A stretch of DNA of 64,000 nt, from contig ML681991.1 of assembly GCA_007922195.1 (NCBI GenBank), positions 48,742,476 through 48,806,475 of the forward strand. The letters are read 5' to 3'. The DNA comes from Podocnemis expansa (Eukaryota > Chordata > Testudines > Podocnemididae). A model generated the notes under the pieces. The model searched no databases and had not been told where the DNA came from. It saw only the letters and a list, made by a program, of their open reading frames with translations. The translations under genes and the position numbers were made by a program. Below, piece after piece: positions 22,115 through 34,380 of the stretch; within the stretch, counting starts at the first letter, position 1, and every line of letters begins with the position of its first letter.

Positions 22115-22606
22115 AACTCATCCAGCCCTTGAACATGAGATCAGGTCTCAGCCAGGCAGGAAATAGTAGGTGGCTGCAGGTCAGGAGTAAGGGGCAGTGA
22201 CAGAGCTAGAGGTAGGCGTAGCTGGGGTGGGGGTGAGGGGGTCTGAACTCAGCAATCCTCCCTACAGCCAAGAAACTCTCCTTGCAGTGCCAAGGGCTGG
22301 CACAGGGCCCACATCACTAGTGTGGAAGGGCCCCATGACCAAACAGCCCCTGCCAGCCAGCCAGTCCTGGCCCACAGCTGAGCAAAGAGTGGCCAGGGCC
22401 AGTCTCAAATTCGATGCAGGGGCAAATGAGCCCCTCCCCTGCCCAGAGAGAATCAGAAGACCCTGCCCCCGCCTGGAGTCACTGCCTGCATGGGAGGGTG
22501 GGTGAAGAGCTGGGCAAGGGGGGCACCAGAGTGGGTTAGAGGAGGCACAGAGGGGGAAGCCAAGCTGGGGATGCTGGGCTGGGGAGCACAGCAGGAGGGT
22601 GCCAAG

Positions 22607-22792
22607 CACTGTTCCCTCTAAGCTAAGTGCGTGTGCGCGTGCACGCCGGCCATGAAACCTGCGCACACAACAAAATAAAGTGCACACAAAAAAATTCAAT
22701 AGTGCTAATATTTATGCTAACAAAGAAGTGTTCTTGCACACAAAAAGATATTGTTTGTGCACACAGTCTACGAATAATCAGAGGGAACATTG
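22607..22792. mobile_element. hAT MITE, CAATGTTCCCTCTAA family, short copy
   Basis: 186 bp from CACTGTTCCCTCTAAGC to CAGAGGGAACATTG, with TSD GTGCCAAG/GGGCCAAG (22599-22606, 22793-22800). The interior repeats GCACACAAAAA-like words on both strands. It lies in PNP intron 1. Confidence 0.8.
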
Positions 22793-23689
22793 GGGCCAAG
22801 CCAGAGCTGCTGGGCTGGAGGCAATGCGGGGGCTCACAGCAGCAGGGCAAGCAGGGGGGTGCTAGGCTGGGTGCAGAGATGGGGCACAGCAGGGGTACAG
22901 AGCTTGGCTGGGGGAGTGAGCAGGAGAGAGCGAGGGAAGCTGGGCTGCCAGGCACAGTGGGGGGTGGGGGCCAGTAGGAGGATGCAGAGCTAAGGGGTAC
23001 AGAAGGTGGCCCAGCATTGGTATGGGCTGGACTGGGGGAGCGGGCAGTGGAAAGTGGTTTTTCTTCACATCATATAAATCTTTCACCTTTTACTAAAGAT
23101 TTCCATAGAGAGGAACATTTATGAGTCTGGGGAGGGCACAGCAGGAAGGAGAGCAGGGGATGCTGGGCTGGGCAATACAGAAGGGGCCACAGTGAGGGTG
23201 CATGACTGAGGCTGCTAAGTGGGGGATGCTGGGCAGGGGGAGCCATGAGCAGGGCTGAGGTGGGGGCACAGCGGGGTGAGCAGAGGGATGCTGGGCTGTA
23301 CAGAAGGGGAGACAGTGGGGTGCTGTGCCAGGCTGCGGAGACATGAGCAGGGGGTAGGGCCGGGGGTGCAGTGGGGGATGCCAGATTGGGTGCTCCAGAA
23401 GAGGGCACAGCATGGGTGCATGACTGGGGGTGCTGAGTGAGGGATGCTGGCTGGGGAGACACCAGCAGGGGGCGAGTCTGGGCTGGGAGGTGAGTGGGGG
23501 GCGGCCGGGCTGTACAGAGGGGGCACAGGGGGGCAGGGCTGGGGACACAGAGGGGAGCACAGCAGGGGAGAGGATGGGCCCCTGGCTGCCCCATGGGGCT
23601 CGCTCCCAGTCAGTCCCTGGGGCCCTGACCCCGCCCCACTCGCCTGACGCGCAGAAGCAGGCAGGGAACCCAGGAGTCTGGGCTCCCAC

Positions 23690-23860
23690 CTCCGCCCACA
23701 TGCCCATGTTCCCACCTCCCGGTTCCCGGCCGCCCCCGCCCGGCTCCATGGCATGTCCCTGCGCTGTTGACATCAATGGGGAAGGACCAGCTGACATAGG
23801 AACAGCCAATGAGCGCCAAAGCCGATACAGAGGGGGCGGGACTAGGCAGGTCACATGAAC
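23690..23860 (-). promoter_or_regulatory. PNP: CpG-rich candidate promoter and first exon of PNP
   Basis: A CpG-dense stretch with a GC box (GGGGCGGGAC, 23834-23843) and a CCAAT box (about 23807). On the minus strand an ATG at 23747-23749 opens MEPGGGGREPGG, and possible donors GAG|GTGGGA follow. The expected exon 1 phase does not fit cleanly, so the exact exon is not established. Distance to exon 2 is about 2.9 kb. Confidence 0.4.
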
Positions 23861-23869
23861 AGAGCAAGG

Positions 23870-25200
23870 GCCAGCCCAGAGTGGGGGTGGTTTCTAAGGT
23901 AGACATATACGTGCCAAAAACAGCGACAGCCCTGTGCCTAGCAGGACAGACATTCCTTACTGCTTGTGTTTTCCATAATGCCACTCAACAGCTGTGGTCT
24001 CTTTGGATCCTTGTGGAGTCAGCTCAGGGCACGGTATGCCCAGTAAGCATTGCAGGGGGGCACCGACGCTTGAGGGGTGCCAAAATGAGAAGCACGCTGT
24101 TGCAGTGCGCTCTGACATCATACATCTGTGCCGGCGTCTGCTGTGCTTGCAGGGGACGCCAGGAACGGTAGCACCATTCCTTGCTCAGCTATGCCTTGTG
24201 GACAATATGGTGGGAACAGGAGCAGGGACCTGAGATATATGTGAGGGAAGAAGGAGAAGAACTACTGTTTTAAACAATCATGTTGATTCTAGGGATAAAA
24301 TGGCCATCAGTAGACCAATGCTGGGGGTGGGAAGAAGGTCTGTGACCATCAGAGGGATGAGGCCTGGAATAGCCCCAGTAAGCACATGAATGGTGGAGAA
24401 ACAACCCAACCAGTGTTTAATGGTGCTGGATGATCTAAAATAGCAGGTGACAGGCCACAATGAAATTCTCTTCAGTCCTATGTCTGTTGTTCCTCTTTGC
24501 ACCCACCCCATGTGGTGAATGATCTCCCTGCCTGGAGGGAAACGCCAAGTAGCTGAGGTGAGATCGATCATCATCAGCTCTGAATTACTGTATGAGGAAC
24601 ACAGCCAGCATGGGAGAGAGAAGAAGTGATGCAGACGTAGCCTCTCCAACTCCAATGCTCTTTCTGGTGAAAACTAGGCTTTCCTTAATAAACAGTGATA
24701 GAGAAGGGGACTGACTAGAACTCCCATGCCAGGCCTACACATGAAAATCAGATCATTGCAACCACTTTGCTAGAGCTCTGAAAAATGTCCATGCTCTGAA
24801 CAATGATGTTCAGTCAGCCTGAATTCCAGGGTAGATGAGGCTAGGTCAGCAGAAGATTTCACCTGTTGCCTTCAGGATGACTGCTTAGTGAGGCAAGTTA
24901 ACTCCTGCAATGAGAAAAGCCCTTCCACCCACATAGACAAAATCTAAGCTTCACCACCTCTTTAGACCAGACCACTGGGCCTGCAGCACCACTGAGACGG
25001 ACCTTAATGGAGATGTGGGTGCTCTGTGTAGACTAATGCCCCCAGCCTCGTGTTTGCAGTCACATTCTCAGTGCTGTCAGAACAAGCGGGTTTATAAATC
25101 ACACACACTGTGACATTCCCACCCCTCACCCGCAGCAACCTGGACTGCTGTGTAGCAGTGTCACCCCAATTTTCCACTCTTGGGCACCACCTTACCCCTC
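23870..25200. other. mostly unassigned; one hAT-like fragment
   Basis: About 24040-24175 matches, in reverse, the small insertion at 19432-19577. Nothing else is recognised. Confidence 0.4.
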
Positions 25201-25209
25201 TTTGCTGTG

Positions 25210-25580
25210 TGAACCTCCCACTTCTGCTGCTGTATATCTAAATGAAAAGAGAAAGGCAGGACCTTATTCAGTGGGAGAAGGTGATACATCACTTTTCTTG
25301 TAACTGTAAGCATAATGAAAAGCCATTTCACAAACACACACATACTCATACCTGAGAAGTTCTGCAAGCTGGTATCATCCAATTACCAGTCCTTTTCAGT
25401 ATTGCTTGAGCCAAATGAGTAGCCAACTAGCCTTGGCACAAAGAGGGAACCAGGCCTCTGTCGATCATCAACCCGATGCTCCAAGATAACAGTTGCGGAA
25501 TGAGACCCAAAGCTTCCATGTTCTCACCCATCTTTTATACTTACTGGGCCTTGCTGTGTCATGCTGCTTCAGGGCTCCTG
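25210..25580 (-). mobile_element. fragment of the L1008 LTR family
   Basis: It shares CCGATGCTCCAAGATAACAG and CATCTTTTATACTTACTGGG with the copy at 31.8-34.4 kb in the same order. It is broken on the right by the element at 25583. Confidence 0.55.
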
Positions 25581-25733
25581 TGTAAGGTTACCAGACATCC
25601 AACAAAAGGAGGACATATCCTCCTTTTTATCTTCATGTCCTCTGTCCTCCAGGCATTCTAAAAATAGGTGATTTTGTCTGGCTTTTTACTTCTGATGAGT
25701 AAACTGTAAAAAAAAAAAAAAAAAAAAAAAATA

Positions 25734-25790
25734 ATTGCCCAACACAGGGCTCCAACCCATTACCCTTTGGTTAAGAGTCTGCTATACAGA
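25734..25790 (-). pseudogene. tRNA-Lys-derived SINE head
   Basis: The minus strand reads AGACTCTTAACC, then GGGTTGGAGCCC and GTGTTGGGCA, following the anticodon loop (CTT), box B and acceptor 3' side of tRNA-Lys. Tortoise-type SINEs have such heads. No functional cloverleaf is present. Confidence 0.5.
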
Positions 25791-25887
25791 CAGGGAACAA
25801 AGAGCAGCCTGCAGAAAGAAGGAAAAAAGAAAAAGGGGGGATGTGGAGCAAAGAGTTTTTCCTACTCCTAGAGCCATTTTGCAATGT

Positions 25888-25962
25888 GACCGTCAGTGGC
25901 TTGGTTGGTAGCAAAGCATATGATTAATTTTAGGGGTATGGGTTTGAGCCCTGAGTTGGGCA
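25888..25962 (+). pseudogene. tRNA-Lys-derived SINE head, second copy
   Basis: It contains box-A-like TGGCTTGGTTGGTAGC, then GATTAATTTTAGGGG, box-B-like GGGTTTGAGCCC and GAGTTGGGCA, matching tRNA-Lys with many changes. The Harbinger MITE starts five bases later. Confidence 0.5.
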
Positions 25963-25967
25963 TCTTT

Positions 25968-26372
25968 GGCTGTGTTCCCACACAGTGGGTTATTTCGATA
26001 CAGTTGTTTCGAAACAACCGTATATCGAAATAACACTTATCTCGAAACAACTTATTTCGAATTAACAAAATGTTAATTCAAAATAAGGAAAAAAAGCCGG
26101 AATCAAAATAGCGATTCCGGACAACAGTTATTTTGAAACGACTCACCGTCGTTTTGAAACAACACATTCGCACGGTGTTGTTTTGAAACAACCATTGCGA
26201 AACAACGTTGTTTCACCCACAGACTAGGTTTAACTTGTTTCGAAACAATGCGGTTGTTTCGGAACAACAGGAACCGTTGTTCCAAAACAACCGTGCGTCG
26301 TGTGAACAGCCAAAACCTTATTTCGAAACAACCTCCATTGTTTCGAAATAAGGAGGCTGTGTGAACACAGCC
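25968..26372. mobile_element. Harbinger-type MITE rich in TTCGAA palindromes, copy 2
   Basis: 405 bp from GGCTGTGTTCCCAC to GTGTGAACACAGCC with TSD TTT (25965-25967, 26373-26375). The interior repeats GTTGTTTCGAAACAAC-like palindromes many times. Confidence 0.8.
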
Positions 26373-26869
26373 TTTATGTTTGGACTGTTGCTCCCTATAA
26401 AAGGGCTAAATTGGGGGTGGGGGGAAATAGCAAATACTAACAAAATGAAGAAAAGTAAGGTACACTATGAATAAAATTACTAACAGGGACCAATTAAGAA
26501 AAACAAATAAAGGGGCACATTTGAACGAGCTAGAAACAATTTAGGACAATTTTTTTTTTAAATTGTAAAATGGGCATACTTTAACCCCTGCAAGTAAAAA
26601 GCCAGACAAAATCATGTATTTTTAAAATGCCTGCCGGACAGGGGTCATGAAGGTAAAAAGGAAGACATGTCCTCCTTTTTCCTGACATCTGGTAACTCTG
26701 CCTCTGCTGGGCTCAGGAACTTGGTTGTTACAGGGTCATTTTTAACATTCTACTCATCAGAAATAAAAAGCCGTACAAAATCACCTATTTTTAGAATGGC
26801 TGATGGACAGAAGACATGATGGTAAAAAGGAGGACATGTCCTCCTTTTGCGGGACATCTGGTAACCCTA

Positions 26870-28100
26870 TCCATGCGCAGCAAAGGGAGTGATTCCTTCC
26901 CCTTAGCCCAGGCCAGTCTGTTGTTCCTGCATGCCTCCGGTGGATGTTGAAACACACCTTTGTGTTTGTCTGCATCTGTTCAAGCCATGTGCAAATGCAA
27001 TGCCACAGATTGGACACTTAGTTGTGATGACTGAAAGGCCCATGGAGTTAGAATTGCAGTGATTTAAAAGACCTTGTGTGCCCGAAGGCACTGCCAGGAG
27101 CGATACCCACCCATAACTACGCTGCACCTATGTGTGCATCGAAGTTAAAGGACTTGTTAGGAGAGGAACTACCTTTCCAAATGAAATAGGTTATGGGAGG
27201 AGTGGATGGTCACCTCCAAAGACCACCTGGGAAGGTTATGGTACTCACAGGGTGCAGACCGCAGTTCTGCAGGAGTACCTTGGATTTTAGAAAAATTCTG
27301 ACAAGGGTTGCTTATCCCTATCATCCGATCTTATCTAGGATAGGATTCCACCATGGGGAAAAAACAAATTTCTGAGTTTCAGTGCAGATTGGAAATCGGG
27401 TTTTTGGTTGACTTGAGCTCCATCAAGTGAGCGGGGAAAACAACAGCCCTTAGCAGTTGCCTGTGGCGAAGGTATCATGCAGAGACTACCCAATGGTTTT
27501 CGGCCTTCAGGTCCCACTAAGGAAGGTGAGATATATCCTCGGGACACCCAGGTGAAAGTGTCCCGGGGCCAGACCTAGATAATCATGCTTCCGAAGTCAC
27601 CCTAAAGTGAGTCATTTATGTGTATCCCGGTTGGGTGACAACCATGCGTGAAGCCAACGGTGTGCAGGAAGTCTGTCAACGAGCTAGTGCCACGGGCTTG
27701 GCTAAAGGTTAGTTGGGAGGCCTAGGGTGTTTCCTTTCACCTCTGTCCAAGTGATTGGGGAAAAGGCATTGCCTCTTCTCCCATGGATCCCACTGACTTG
27801 GTTGATTCCAAGTCGGGCATATAGAAGCTGTCACTTTAGGAGCCAATAGAGAGGGGAGGTAGGGAGGGTATAACCACCACCTTCCTGGGAGGGTGGGGCC
27901 TAAATAGGGACCCTGGATCAGGGATATTCTGGTTAGATATGAGGCCATCCCAGAGAAGCAGGAGAAGCTGTTGTTCGCCACCTCTTGCTTTCCTCTGGGG
28001 GGTCGGGGAACTGAGGAACAAGGTAAAGATTCATGAACAGTTCTGCCTTGGTCTCCCCCCGGCATAGAACCGCATGCAGTAGAGAGTACCAAGTATTGTA
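26870..28100. other. unassigned, possibly DIRS-related
   Basis: It adjoins the DIRS-like remnant and could be its RT/recombinase side, but I could not read any RT or tyrosine-recombinase motif in either strand. Confidence 0.3.
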
Positions 28101-29072
28101 TTTCTGCCTAACAGGTGGGGTAAAGAAAAGGCTTACAATACTGTAGAGGTGGCTGAGGGTCTACTGGGACCAACTTAAACACGCGCACTGACCAGTTTTC
28201 TTGGGGTGAGGGGATGCCCAAGGTGACCCTCCCCATTTCGGGTGCAGAAGCAGATCCTACCTGATGTGGGGCAGGCAGCGGGCAGGCGAAGGGTTTCACA
28301 AGCATCCTGTTGGGCACGTGCATCCCCTCATACCAGGAGGGTCTGTAGTTGTGGCTAGAGCTACTAGGTGATGCGTCCTTTGGCTTAGCGAAGGCCCCCC
28401 TTAACACCTATGAGAGTGGAAGGAATCGTCAGTTGAGATACTACCTGAAGGGCAGGGAGGGCTTGCTTGTTCCCTTCCTGTATTCTTTAACCCTTTTCTT
28501 CTCCAAGGACAACCCCAAGGGTAGCAGTGAACTGAGAATTGTCAGCAATGGACACAGTTTCGGGTGGACCCTTGATAACTGAGAGGGGCTTTGGTTACAT
28601 GGGCCGTGTCTTCCATAAGATCAGAGGAGCAAGGCCAAGGACTGGCTCACCCCTGTCCATGATGTTGACATGGGGGTGGGGGGGGAGAGTATGATGGCCC
28701 TCAGGGTTCCCCATTCTCTCACTAAAGGGAGGGAGGAGAAGGGGTTTTATCTATGTTCTCTGATGGTAGATCGAAACCATGGTTATGTCCCAGATCTTAT
28801 GGGAACCACAGTAAGCAGTTACAGGTTAATAGGGATAGGGTCCCCTTCCTTGCAGGGAAGGGGAGGGAGAAAAGATCCTCCGAGAAGCCCCCAGAATTTG
28901 AAATGAGAGGGTGGTGGGGAGGGACTGAGTCCCTGCCCATGCTCTTAGGGAGGAGGGTGGAAGGAGTGATTTCAGCCCCATATGGCTTATGTAGGGTGAG
29001 GAAAGGGCCCCGATGGGAGGAGACCAAGGTATTTTCCCTCTCCCCTAGGGTCCGGTGCGGCACCCACTATGG

Positions 29073-30149
29073 TCAAGGTCTGGGGAGGGAACAAGGCATC
29101 ACCCCCAAAGGGCAGATCGAGTGCCACCTGCTGCGCAGCGGGGGTACCCTGGCTTCCCTAAGCCAAGCCGCTCGGCAGGTGGTTACAGCTGAGGCCATGT
29201 TGCGGGCTGCTGTATCTACCGTGTCCTGGGCTGAGAGGAAAAGATCCTGGGAGATTATTCTTCCCTCTTCCAGGAATGCATCATATTCCTCCTTGGCCTC
29301 TGGTGGGAGCAAATGTCTAAATTTGCAACCAATTCCCACACATCCAGCATGTATCTGCTGGTCAGGGCCTGGTTTTTTTGCGACCCGCAATTGGAAGGCC
29401 AAAGAGGAGTAGACCTTATGCCCCAGGAGATCCAATTCCCTACCTTCTCTCAAAGCAGGGAGGGGGTCACTCGAAGGTTCGCCTGGGCCTAGTGCCATCT
29501 GTACCATGTCCCTAGGAGGGATTGGGTGGTTGGCGAGAGGAAGGAACTCTGATTCGGGGACTCTATATTTAAGACCCACCGTGTCTGACACCGGGGCAAT
29601 GGAGCCTGGGTTCTGCCATTGAGAGAAGGTAAGGTCCCAAACACTTGGGTGTAGGGGGTCTGTAAGCGGCTCTGCTGAGGAGAAGACCGGCCCGAACAGG
29701 GTGTCCGAGAGAGGTTCAGAGGATTGAACCTCCATTTCCAAATGGGCTGTGGCGTAGCGCAAAAGATCGATGTGCACCGATAGGTTGCCTGTGTATGAGC
29801 CCGGTACCAGGGACAAAGTGGTACCGGCTGCCCATCGTGGAGTTAAGAGGGAAGGAGTCTCGAGAGGGGACCATTCATGGGGGTGGAAGCGGAAAGGTGA
29901 CAGTGGCAAGGCACCGCACCGAGGCCGCTTAGAGCCCTTTGATGGACCTTCCCCAGGGCTTGAACAGGGGGAAGTACTCCCCTGATTTTTGAGGTGGTAC
30001 CAGCGATGGCAAGGTTATATGTTACTGCAGGGATGGCTCTATGGTACTGGGGCCAAATGGAGTAATAGGTGGTGGGGCTTGAGAGGAGGGAGAGCGGTGT
30101 CACCCGTGATGTACCCAGGCCTTAGCTATGAAGGCCAGCTTGCCCCTCC
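29073..30149 (-). mobile_element. DIRS-like retroelement, gag C-terminal part
   Basis: The 278-residue open frame at 29073-29909 contains GRELDLLGHKVYSSLAFQLR, then LPPEAKEEYDAFLEEGRIIS and DTAARNMASAVTTCRAAW. These follow the reptile DIRS gag layout (LDLLGRKVYSS.., ..ARTMA.A...RRASWL), recalled rather than searched. The N-terminal part lies at 35356-36310, with the hAT at 30150-35347 between. Confidence 0.6.
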
Positions 30150-31964
30150 CAGAGGCGGCTTTTGGGGTAGGCGAGGCAGGCGGGGACCTAGGGCCCCCAG
30201 CTGTTGGGGGGCCCTGGAGCCTCCTCCGACCACCGCCCCCTCATTTTGGCTGAGCCGCGCCATTCAAGCCTTGTTTTGAGTGGAGCAAACCTGCTTCCAC
30301 TCCCTGTGGCTAGCTCGCTCCACCCCCAGGGCAGAACAGCCGGCCTAGGGGCAGAGTGGGCAGGCTGTTCCTCCCTAGGGGCGGGGTAAGCTGTCCCAGA
30401 GGTGGGGTGAGATGGCAGAGCCCAGCCTCCAGGCCAGCTTGCTCAAACACCCCTCCCCCCCCGTGTCAAGCAGCAAAGTTTCCCTTGCCGGGACCAGGAG
30501 GTGGATCAGGGCTTTCCTCCCTGGCCTGGCCTGCTGTGTTGCTCCACTGGGAAGGTGAAGCTGGGGCCGAACCACACCCAGCAAGCCCCACAGCAAGCGG
30601 GCACCTACCCCCAGAGCAGAGCCTCAGATTCCCACTTCTCCAGGGTCCAATGTAAGTCTGGGGGCCCCATCCTCTGGACCTGTGGGGTGGAGAAGGGGAC
30701 CAGGAGGGTTGGCAAGCTGAGATGTATTTGCACTGAAGGGAGGGAAAGAGGACTGGTACTGGGGCCAGCCAGGTCTGCTGGGGGTGTGTGTGAAAGGGGA
30801 CTGGCACTGATGACCAGCCAGGGCTGCTAGTGGAGGGTGTAAAAGGGGACTGGCACTGAGGACCAGCCAGGGCTGTGAAAGGGGACTGGTACTGGGAGCC
30901 AGGGTAGCTGGAGACAGGGGTTCAACTTTCAGATCTGCTACCTCTTGTGTATCTTTGGGCAACTCATTTAGTCTTTTTGTTCCTCAGTTTCCCAGCCATC
31001 TGTTACAGTGCAGTGGGAATAGAAACAGTGCCCTGCCTCAGAGGGCTGGGTGAGAATAAATGCATTAAGGACTGTGAGGTGCCCAAAATACTATAATGAT
31101 CGGGGGGTGGGGGGAGAGAAATAGCTGATAGACAGACCTAGACCCTCCATGTCACAGTTCTTAGGGTGGGGGGGAAGGGACAAACAAGCCAGGGCTGCAG
31201 GAAAGGACATTGGGGCTGGCAGCAGGGAGAAGTAGGTGGAGGGGCAGACTTACATAGAAAAAATGCTAATACTAAAAGAGCAGGTGTGGTGCTGAGTGCT
31301 GGTAATGTCTGGAAACATCAGATGTTAAGTAGCCAGTGAAGTGCAGTCAATTGCTATAGCGGAGGCTTAAGGTAATGGAAACATGTACAACGCTTCTACT
31401 GATGACCAGCTATTAAAAGGGAATCAGAACACAAAGTGGTCATTTGAAATTGTTCTTTTCTTCTACTCTGGTAGTGTGGTACCAAGGGTCTCTGGCACCT
31501 GGGGACCAGCCTTACATTTGCCCTCCTGCCCCCACACAGGGCAGCAGGTGTCCTGGTACTGACCTCCAAGCTGCCCTGAGGAGGGCTCTGTATCTATGGG
31601 GAATGGGGGATGGGTGGAAATGTAGGCTTTGCTCACTCCCCACCCCCATCCCTTGCTATTATATGTGCGTGCTCAGGCAGCCTGAGGCAGGTGAGGTTTT
31701 TAAGGCAGGGCCAGTTTTATTACGTATTTTTTCTGGGAGGCAGTGTTTATATAGATGGTTCCTATGGGTAAAAAAAAAAGTGTTTTGTCCTGCGTTTGAT
31801 TGTTTTAAGATGCAAAGTTGTTATACCAAAAAGGGCACCCAGGAAAGCACCCCCCCCCCGCCAATAAATGTTGTACTTAAAAAGAAAAGACTAGCAGGTT
31901 CTTATTCAGGGGGACAAGGCAATATGCCACATTTATTGTAAATAAGTAAAGATAAAAAAAAGCA

Positions 31965-31967
31965 GTG

Positions 31968-32001
<34 letters not shown>
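31965..32001 (+). repeat. (CT)n(CA)n microsatellite
   Basis: A run of CT dinucleotides followed by CA dinucleotides within the L1008 LTR. Confidence 0.9.
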
Positions 32002-32002
<1 letters not shown>

Positions 32003-32026
32003 GGGAGCTAAGCCTCTATCTGTCAT

Positions 32027-32468
32027 TGTAAGCTGATCTATGGTACTGAACTCTATAAGCTAAAAGCTGACATATAGTGCTGAACCCTGTAAGCTGTAGC
32101 ATGAAATCATTTCCTTTAGATAAAAACATCATGTTGTTTACCAGACAGGCACTAACGAAACCCCCCTTACTTCCCTTTTTCTGTGAACTCCCATAACTTC
32201 CCGTCTCCCTAAAAATCCGTTACCTGCCCACTCCCCTTAATTTCTTTAGCCAATTATGTATCATTTCTTTGTCTGTAACCTTATATGGCTTATTACATAT
32301 AACTGGATATAAAAGGCTAAACTCTTGCTGTAATCGGGGTCTCTCTGTCTTTATTCAGGGGACCCATTTGTGATCACAAATGCAATAAAGCAAATACCTT
32401 TTCACCCTTGGTGTGGTTATTGGCTCTGATGGCACCAAGACAATCCTGGTACCTGAATTCTGGTAACA
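32027..32468 (+). mobile_element. solo LTR, 442 bp, second retroviral-type family
   Basis: It begins TGTAAGCTGATC and ends TTCTGGTAACA, with 4-bp TSD TCAT on both sides (32023-32026, 32469-32472). It has a TATA-like ATATAAAAGG near 32309 and AATAAAG near 32383, the LTR U3-R order. No internal viral genes are present. Confidence 0.8.
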
Positions 32469-32849
32469 TCATGATCCGATGCTCCAAGATGACGGTTGCA
32501 GAATGACACCCAAAGTTTTCATGTTCTTATCCATCTTTTATACTTGCTGGCCCTCCTTGAAGTCTATGGGATTTGCTGTGTCATGTTGCTTCAGGGTTTG
32601 TTCTTTTGTTTCTGTGATGGCTCCTTCTGTTTGCTTTAATCAAAGATGTCTGCATTGTTCAGCCAGTTAGATGGTACTTGTGGTTCATCAGGACTGGCTG
32701 GCAGTTGAGACTGGCCCCTTCACACACTCACCCTTCATTCACATGCTTTGTTCACACATTTAAATAAACATACACAGTGTATGCCTAAACCAGGTTTCAT
32801 CAAGTATACAATGGACTACAATGTTTAAGCAGGAGTTCTAAACTGACAT

Positions 32850-34380
32850 GGGGCCGGATGAACTGCATCCGAGGGTGCTGAGGGAGCTGGCTGATGAGAT
32901 AGCAGTACCGTTGGCCCATTATCCTTGAAAACTCATGGCAAACAGGGGAGGTGCCAGAGAACTGGAGAAAAGCAAATATAGTGCTGATATTCAAGAAAGG
33001 GAAAAAGGAGAATCCAGGGAATTACAGACCTGTCAGCCTCACCTCAATCCCTGGAAAAATCATGGAGCAGCTTCTCAAAGAATCCATCCTGAAACACTTG
33101 GAGGAAAATAGCGTGATCAGGAACAGTCAGCATGGAGTCACCAAGGATAAATCATGCCTGACCAACCTTATGACCTTCTATGATGAGATGACTGGATTTG
33201 TGGATGCGGGAAGAGCCGTTGATGTGATATACCTCGACTTCAGCAAGGCTTTTGATACAGTTTCTCACGGCATGCTCATTGGCAAATTAAGGAAGTATGG
33301 GTTGGCTGCATAGACTGTAAGGTGGATAAAAAACTGGCTAGATCAACAGTTTCAGCGTGTAGGAATCAATGGCTCCATGTCAAGTTGCCAACCAGTAACA
33401 AGTGGTGTGCCCCAGGGATCAGTCCTGAGGCCAGTTCTGTTCAATATCTTCATTAATGATCTGGATGATGGGATAGATTGCACACTTAGTAAGTTTGCAG
33501 ATGATACCAGACTGGGGGGAACAGTAGGCACCCTGGAGGGCAGGGACAGGATTCAGGGAGACCTAGACAAATTGGAGCAGTGGGCCAATAGAAATCTCAT
33601 GAGGTTCAACAAGGACAAGTGCAAAATCCTGCACTTGGGACAAAATAACCCCATGTACTGCTACAGGCTGGGGAGTGATCAGCTAAATAGCAGCACTGGA
33701 GAAAAGGACCTGGGAGTCATGGTGGATGGGAAGCTGGATATGAGTCAGCAGTGTGCGCTTGCTGCCAAAAAGGCCAATGGCATACTGGGCTGCATCAGAA
33801 GAAATGTTGCCAGCAAATTGAGGGACGTGATCGTTCCTCTCTATTCTGCACTGGTGAGGCCACATCCGGAATTTTGTGTTCAGTTTTGGGGTCCCCACTA
33901 CAAAAAGGACATGGATAAATTAGAGAGAGTCCAGCGGAGGGCAACAAAAATGATCAAAGGGCTGGAGCACAAGCCCTATGAAGGAAGACTGAAGAAACTA
34001 GGCTTATTTAGCCTGCAGACAAGAAGACTGAGGGGGGATTTGATAGCAACCTTCAGCTACCTGAAGGGATGCTCCAAGGAGGATGGAGCTTGACTATTCT
34101 CGGTAGTAACAGAGGACAGAACGAGCAATAATGGTTTCAAGTTACAGCTGGGGAGGTCCTGACTTGATATTAGGAAAAACTTTCTTACTAGGTGAGTAGT
34201 GAAGCGGAATAAGCTCCCAAGGGAGGTGGCGGAATCTCTGGTTTTGGAGGTGTTCAAGGCCCAGCTGGACAAAACCCTGGCTGGGATAACCTAGTGGGAG
34301 TGGTCCGGCTTTTTTTGGCAGGTGGTTGGACTAGATGACTCGTAGGGTCCCTTCCAACCCTATGATTCTATGATTCTATA
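32850..34380 (+). mobile_element. CR1 LINE, 5'-truncated copy B (RT only)
   Basis: It begins at ATGGGGCCGGATGAACTGC within [47 protein letters not shown] and KFADDT are readable with few lesions (TAG at 33313). It ends CCTATGATTCTATGATTCTA. Confidence 0.9.

Larger units (their letters stand above)
25583..26868. mobile_element. element with ~130-bp terminal inverted repeats (GGTTACCAG family)
   Basis: The left arm (about 25583-25710) and right arm (about 26735-26868) are inverted copies over about 130 bp, sharing AAGGAGGACAT-TCCTCCTTTT and AAAAATAGGTGATTTTGT. The flanks show only a weak duplication. Inside are two tRNA-Lys-like heads, a Harbinger MITE, and another right arm of the same family ending at about 26697. 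It is therefore a host of several later insertions. Confidence 0.65.

Noticed and set aside
23093..23854. 253-residue minus-strand open frame upstream of PNP
   Set aside because: Pro/Ser-rich with no motif; it lies in PNP intron 1 and over the CpG-rich start, where base composition gives long frames. Only its first codons could be exon 1.
28753..29412. 219-residue plus-strand open frame
   Set aside because: It is the shadow of the DIRS gag frame on the other strand.
30356..30962. Overlapping open frames of about 100 residues on both strands
   Set aside because: GC-rich subterminal sequence of the hAT element; no conserved motif.
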